A stretch of 16,598 bases of DNA, taken from positions 1 through 16,598 of the forward strand of contig NZ_JAACGD010000072.1 in NCBI RefSeq assembly GCF_022810445.1, in the 5' to 3' direction. The position numbers and the translations under genes are program-made. The notes below the pieces were generated by a model. That model had not been told where the DNA came from, did not search any database, and saw nothing but the letters and a program-made list of their open reading frames with translations. Of this stretch, positions 14,842 to 16,598 are shown piece by piece; positions within the stretch are counted from its first letter, which is position 1, and each line of letters opens with the position of its first letter. Source of the stretch: Candidatus Cardinium sp. cBcalN2 (GTDB lineage Bacteria; Bacteroidota; Bacteroidia; Cytophagales; Amoebophilaceae).

Positions 14842-15138
14842 CTAGAATAATTACAAATACGTCCAAATTATTATATAAAGCTATTTAAAATTTTCTATTA
14901 AAAAAATCTTGATTGTAAGATCAAAGAAATGGAGTTAAAACGTTTACAACCGTATATAGTAGTTAAGGAAACAGCGATCTTAACTTCAACTCTTTAAGAA
15001 AATAATCTTAATAATACAAACGTACGAAGACGGATACCTGTGTATTTTTTTTGATTTCTATAAAAAAATTCTTATTATAAAACAATTTTAGAGTATAAAT
15101 ATATAATTTTTATTTTTTTAACTTAAAAATTTAAATTA

Positions 15139-16581
15139 ATGGTTTTTTCTATGGTATGGCTGGATAAGCCACTATTGGTGGTCTATTCTTTATTATTAAT
15201 ATTTATCGTAGGTATTTACTTCTTCTCTAGAAGTAAATACACTTTTCGAGCATATAGGGTAAGTAACGCAAACACGCTACAACATAAACCTCTACACCCT
15301 ACTAAAATCGCTTTAGATAAGCTAATTCGTAAAGTAGCATTTGCTTTGTACCAAGAGACTACATCTCCTCCTAAGCTATTTGTAGAGCAAGTACAAGATC
15401 CTAGTAGGAGGCCATTTCCTTACATTATAGCTGATGTTAATCAGATCACCTACTTATTGGTTAAGGCTATTTTACGAGTTAATGGTAAATTAAATTGCTC
15501 CAACCCACTAGTTATCAGAATGCAATTGCAAAACACCTTTTTGCAATTTAAGCAACCAGATCCTATTGGGACTAATGATTCTTCATTAATGCTGTTCCAA
15601 GCTACTGCCTTACTAATAAGCAGCACTGCTCTCGATGCTGAATCGCTTCCGAAGATCAAGCATATTTACAATGATTTTATGGACACGACTGCACCTCAAG
15701 AAATAGATTTAGCTTCTTCATTAATAGATCTTCAGCAGGAAACCATATCAAGTATTGTTCGTGACCATTATGGATATGTAGAATATCCTATTGATGCAAA
15801 ACAAGAAGCTATCTTGCTAGTGTTACCTATCGATGTGACCGATATTATGAATAACATGAACTTTAAACTACCTATAGATTGCTTAAACTTAGAAACCCCT
15901 GCCAGACCTAAGGAACAAACTGAGGTCACTATGGCACTAATGCATTTCCATGCCCATTTATCTCAATTCTCTGATGATATAGATCCTATTGATCTAGGCA
16001 TAATCTCACATTTGCTTATGTTATTACAGCAACACTTTCACTTTAAGCGTCATGCTTCAGGTCAATTATTCTATGTGCGTGCCGTAGGGATTGCTAACAT
16101 AGTGCTAGAATGGTTTTTTTATGCACCTAAAGTCATTTATGCTTCTTTACTTTATGGATTGGTTTGCCATAACTACTTGCCTCTTACTTATGTTAGAGAA
16201 CATTATAGTTCAGATATATATGCCATTGTATTAAGCTTATTAGGGGTAGATAAGCATAAACGCCAAGGCCTAAAGCAGCTTGCTTTAGTTTATATGGAAA
16301 ATCGATTAGAAAAAGCAATGAATCAAGATCAGGTACAGATTGCTGTTCTCTGTATCAAGCTAGCTGAGCGCCTATATGATCTAGACCATGCAGCAAGCTA
16401 TATTCAGTTAGTAGAGCTTCAACATATGGCGCAAGAAACGTTGTCCATAGATATTAACTTAGCCAATGAATACTTGGGTCCACAGATAGGTATGGCATTA
16501 AAAAGAGCAGCTAAACAGGCATTAAAGATTTGTAAAAATAAAGGTAAAAGTAAAGATAAGGATCAAGATCAGGATAGTTAA
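15139..16581 (+). CDS. Membrane-anchored protein with degenerate RelA/SpoT-type HD domain
   Basis: 480 residues. One transmembrane helix lies near the N-terminus (about 10-30: LLVVYSLLLIFIVGIYFF), followed by a cationic stretch, so the bulk is probably cytoplasmic. Residues about 50-290 match nothing I know. Residues about 300-460 align by eye with the ppGpp hydrolase domain of RelA/SpoT proteins. HASGQLFYVRAVGIA (305-319) corresponds to the usual SGxPYxxHPxxVA, ASLLYGLV (335-342) to AALLHDVV, KLAERLYDL (407-415) to KLADRLHNM, and QETLSIDINLANEYLG (432-447) to ETLxIYAPLAxRLG. The metal-binding residues are changed: H to R314, HD to Y339-G340, the following ED to C343-H344, and D to E410. There is no synthetase domain; the protein ends in a Lys/Asp-rich tail (KNKGKSKDKDQDQDS). 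A non-catalytic binding or regulatory role is the best inference. It is transcribed alone after a long AT-rich gap. Confidence 0.7.
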   Translation: MVFSMVWLDKPLLVVYSLLLIFIVGIYFFSRSKYTFRAYRVSNANTLQHKPLHPTKIALDKLIRKVAFALYQETTSPPKLFVEQVQDPSRRPFPYIIADVNQITYLLVKAILRVNGKLNCSNPLVIRMQLQNTFLQFKQPDPIGTNDSSLMLFQATALLISSTALDAESLPKIKHIYNDFMDTTAPQEIDLASSLIDLQQETISSIVRDHYGYVEYPIDAKQEAILLVLPIDVTDIMNNMNFKLPIDCLNLETPARPKEQTEVTMALMHFHAHLSQFSDDIDPIDLGIISHLLMLLQQHFHFKRHASGQLFYVRAVGIANIVLEWFFYAPKVIYASLLYGLVCHNYLPLTYVREHYSSDIYAIVLSLLGVDKHKRQGLKQLALVYMENRLEKAMNQDQVQIAVLCIKLAERLYDLDHAASYIQLVELQHMAQETLSIDINLANEYLGPQIGMALKRAAKQALKICKNKGKSKDKDQDQDS

Positions 16582-16598
16582 TGTATCTGTTCATGACA

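Larger units (their letters stand above)
13573..15138. other. 1.57-kb gene-poor, repeat-rich region
   Basis: No convincing gene. From left to right it holds a 12-bp palindrome (13600-13611), the C/D inverted-repeat element (13836-14056) with terminator-like copy R2 inside, repeat S copy 2 (14234-14263), a tRNA-like fragment (14302-14342), a degenerate copy of the AATGG repeat (about 14636-14660) and an inverted repeat (14772-14841). From 14850 to 15138 the DNA is very AT-rich and presumably holds the promoter of the last gene. Confidence 0.7.

Noticed and set aside
13573..15138. CRISPR array or replication origin in the gene-poor region
   Set aside because: Repeats are few, unevenly spaced and in both orientations; no DnaA-box cluster or regular spacer pattern is visible.

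Overview
The window looks like a piece of a reduced, AT-rich Bacteroidota genome. The best guess is an intracellular symbiont of the Amoebophilus/Cardinium group. This rests on: a DUF3276/PUR-type protein typical of Bacteroidota; no recognisable Shine-Dalgarno sequences before most genes; the pheT / coiled-coil / zapA gene order; an Rpn-type nuclease with a repetitive tail; a lipoprotein with no recognised relatives; and repeat-rich, gene-poor intergenic DNA. The genus is inference. No rRNA or complete tRNA is present to fix it.

Layout. (1) 1-1256: phosphoglycerate kinase on the minus strand, converging on the possible 3' end of an unidentified plus-strand gene at the left edge. (2) 1257-1972: mostly non-coding, with one unlisted 54-residue membrane-protein ORF (1686-1850). 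(3) 1973-5227: a compact plus-strand run: greA, a 2[4Fe-4S] ferredoxin overlapping a PUR/DUF3276 protein, ychF, and a CPBP-family membrane protease. (4) 5329-6327: an Rpn/PD-(D/E)XK nuclease-like gene with in-frame 12-bp tandem repeats. (5) 6585-9291: rlmN and a short malic enzyme, each followed by a member of a terminator-like dispersed repeat family. (6) 9573-12527: a tightly coupled pheT / coiled-coil / zapA unit closed by a strong hairpin. (7) 12528-15138: repeat-rich DNA with one minus-strand lipoprotein gene. It holds two pairs of inverted repeats sharing the core AATGGnGTCAACTTA, which look like two small non-autonomous elements. One terminal repeat forms the 3' end of the lipoprotein coding sequence. 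(8) 15139-16581: a membrane-anchored protein whose C-terminal half resembles the RelA/SpoT hydrolase (HD) domain but lacks the metal-binding residues.

Functionally, most genes are core housekeeping: lower glycolysis (pgk), pyruvate production from malate (malic enzyme), transcript cleavage (greA), rRNA/tRNA methylation (rlmN), tRNA charging (pheT), ribosome-associated ATPase (ychF) and division (zapA). The accessory content is the nuclease, the CPBP protease, the lipoprotein and the pseudo-HD protein. The most interesting items are the pseudo-HD membrane protein, the paired inverted-repeat elements including the one built into a gene end, the terminator-like repeat family, and an rlmN that reads like the Bacillus type rather than the Bacteroidota type.
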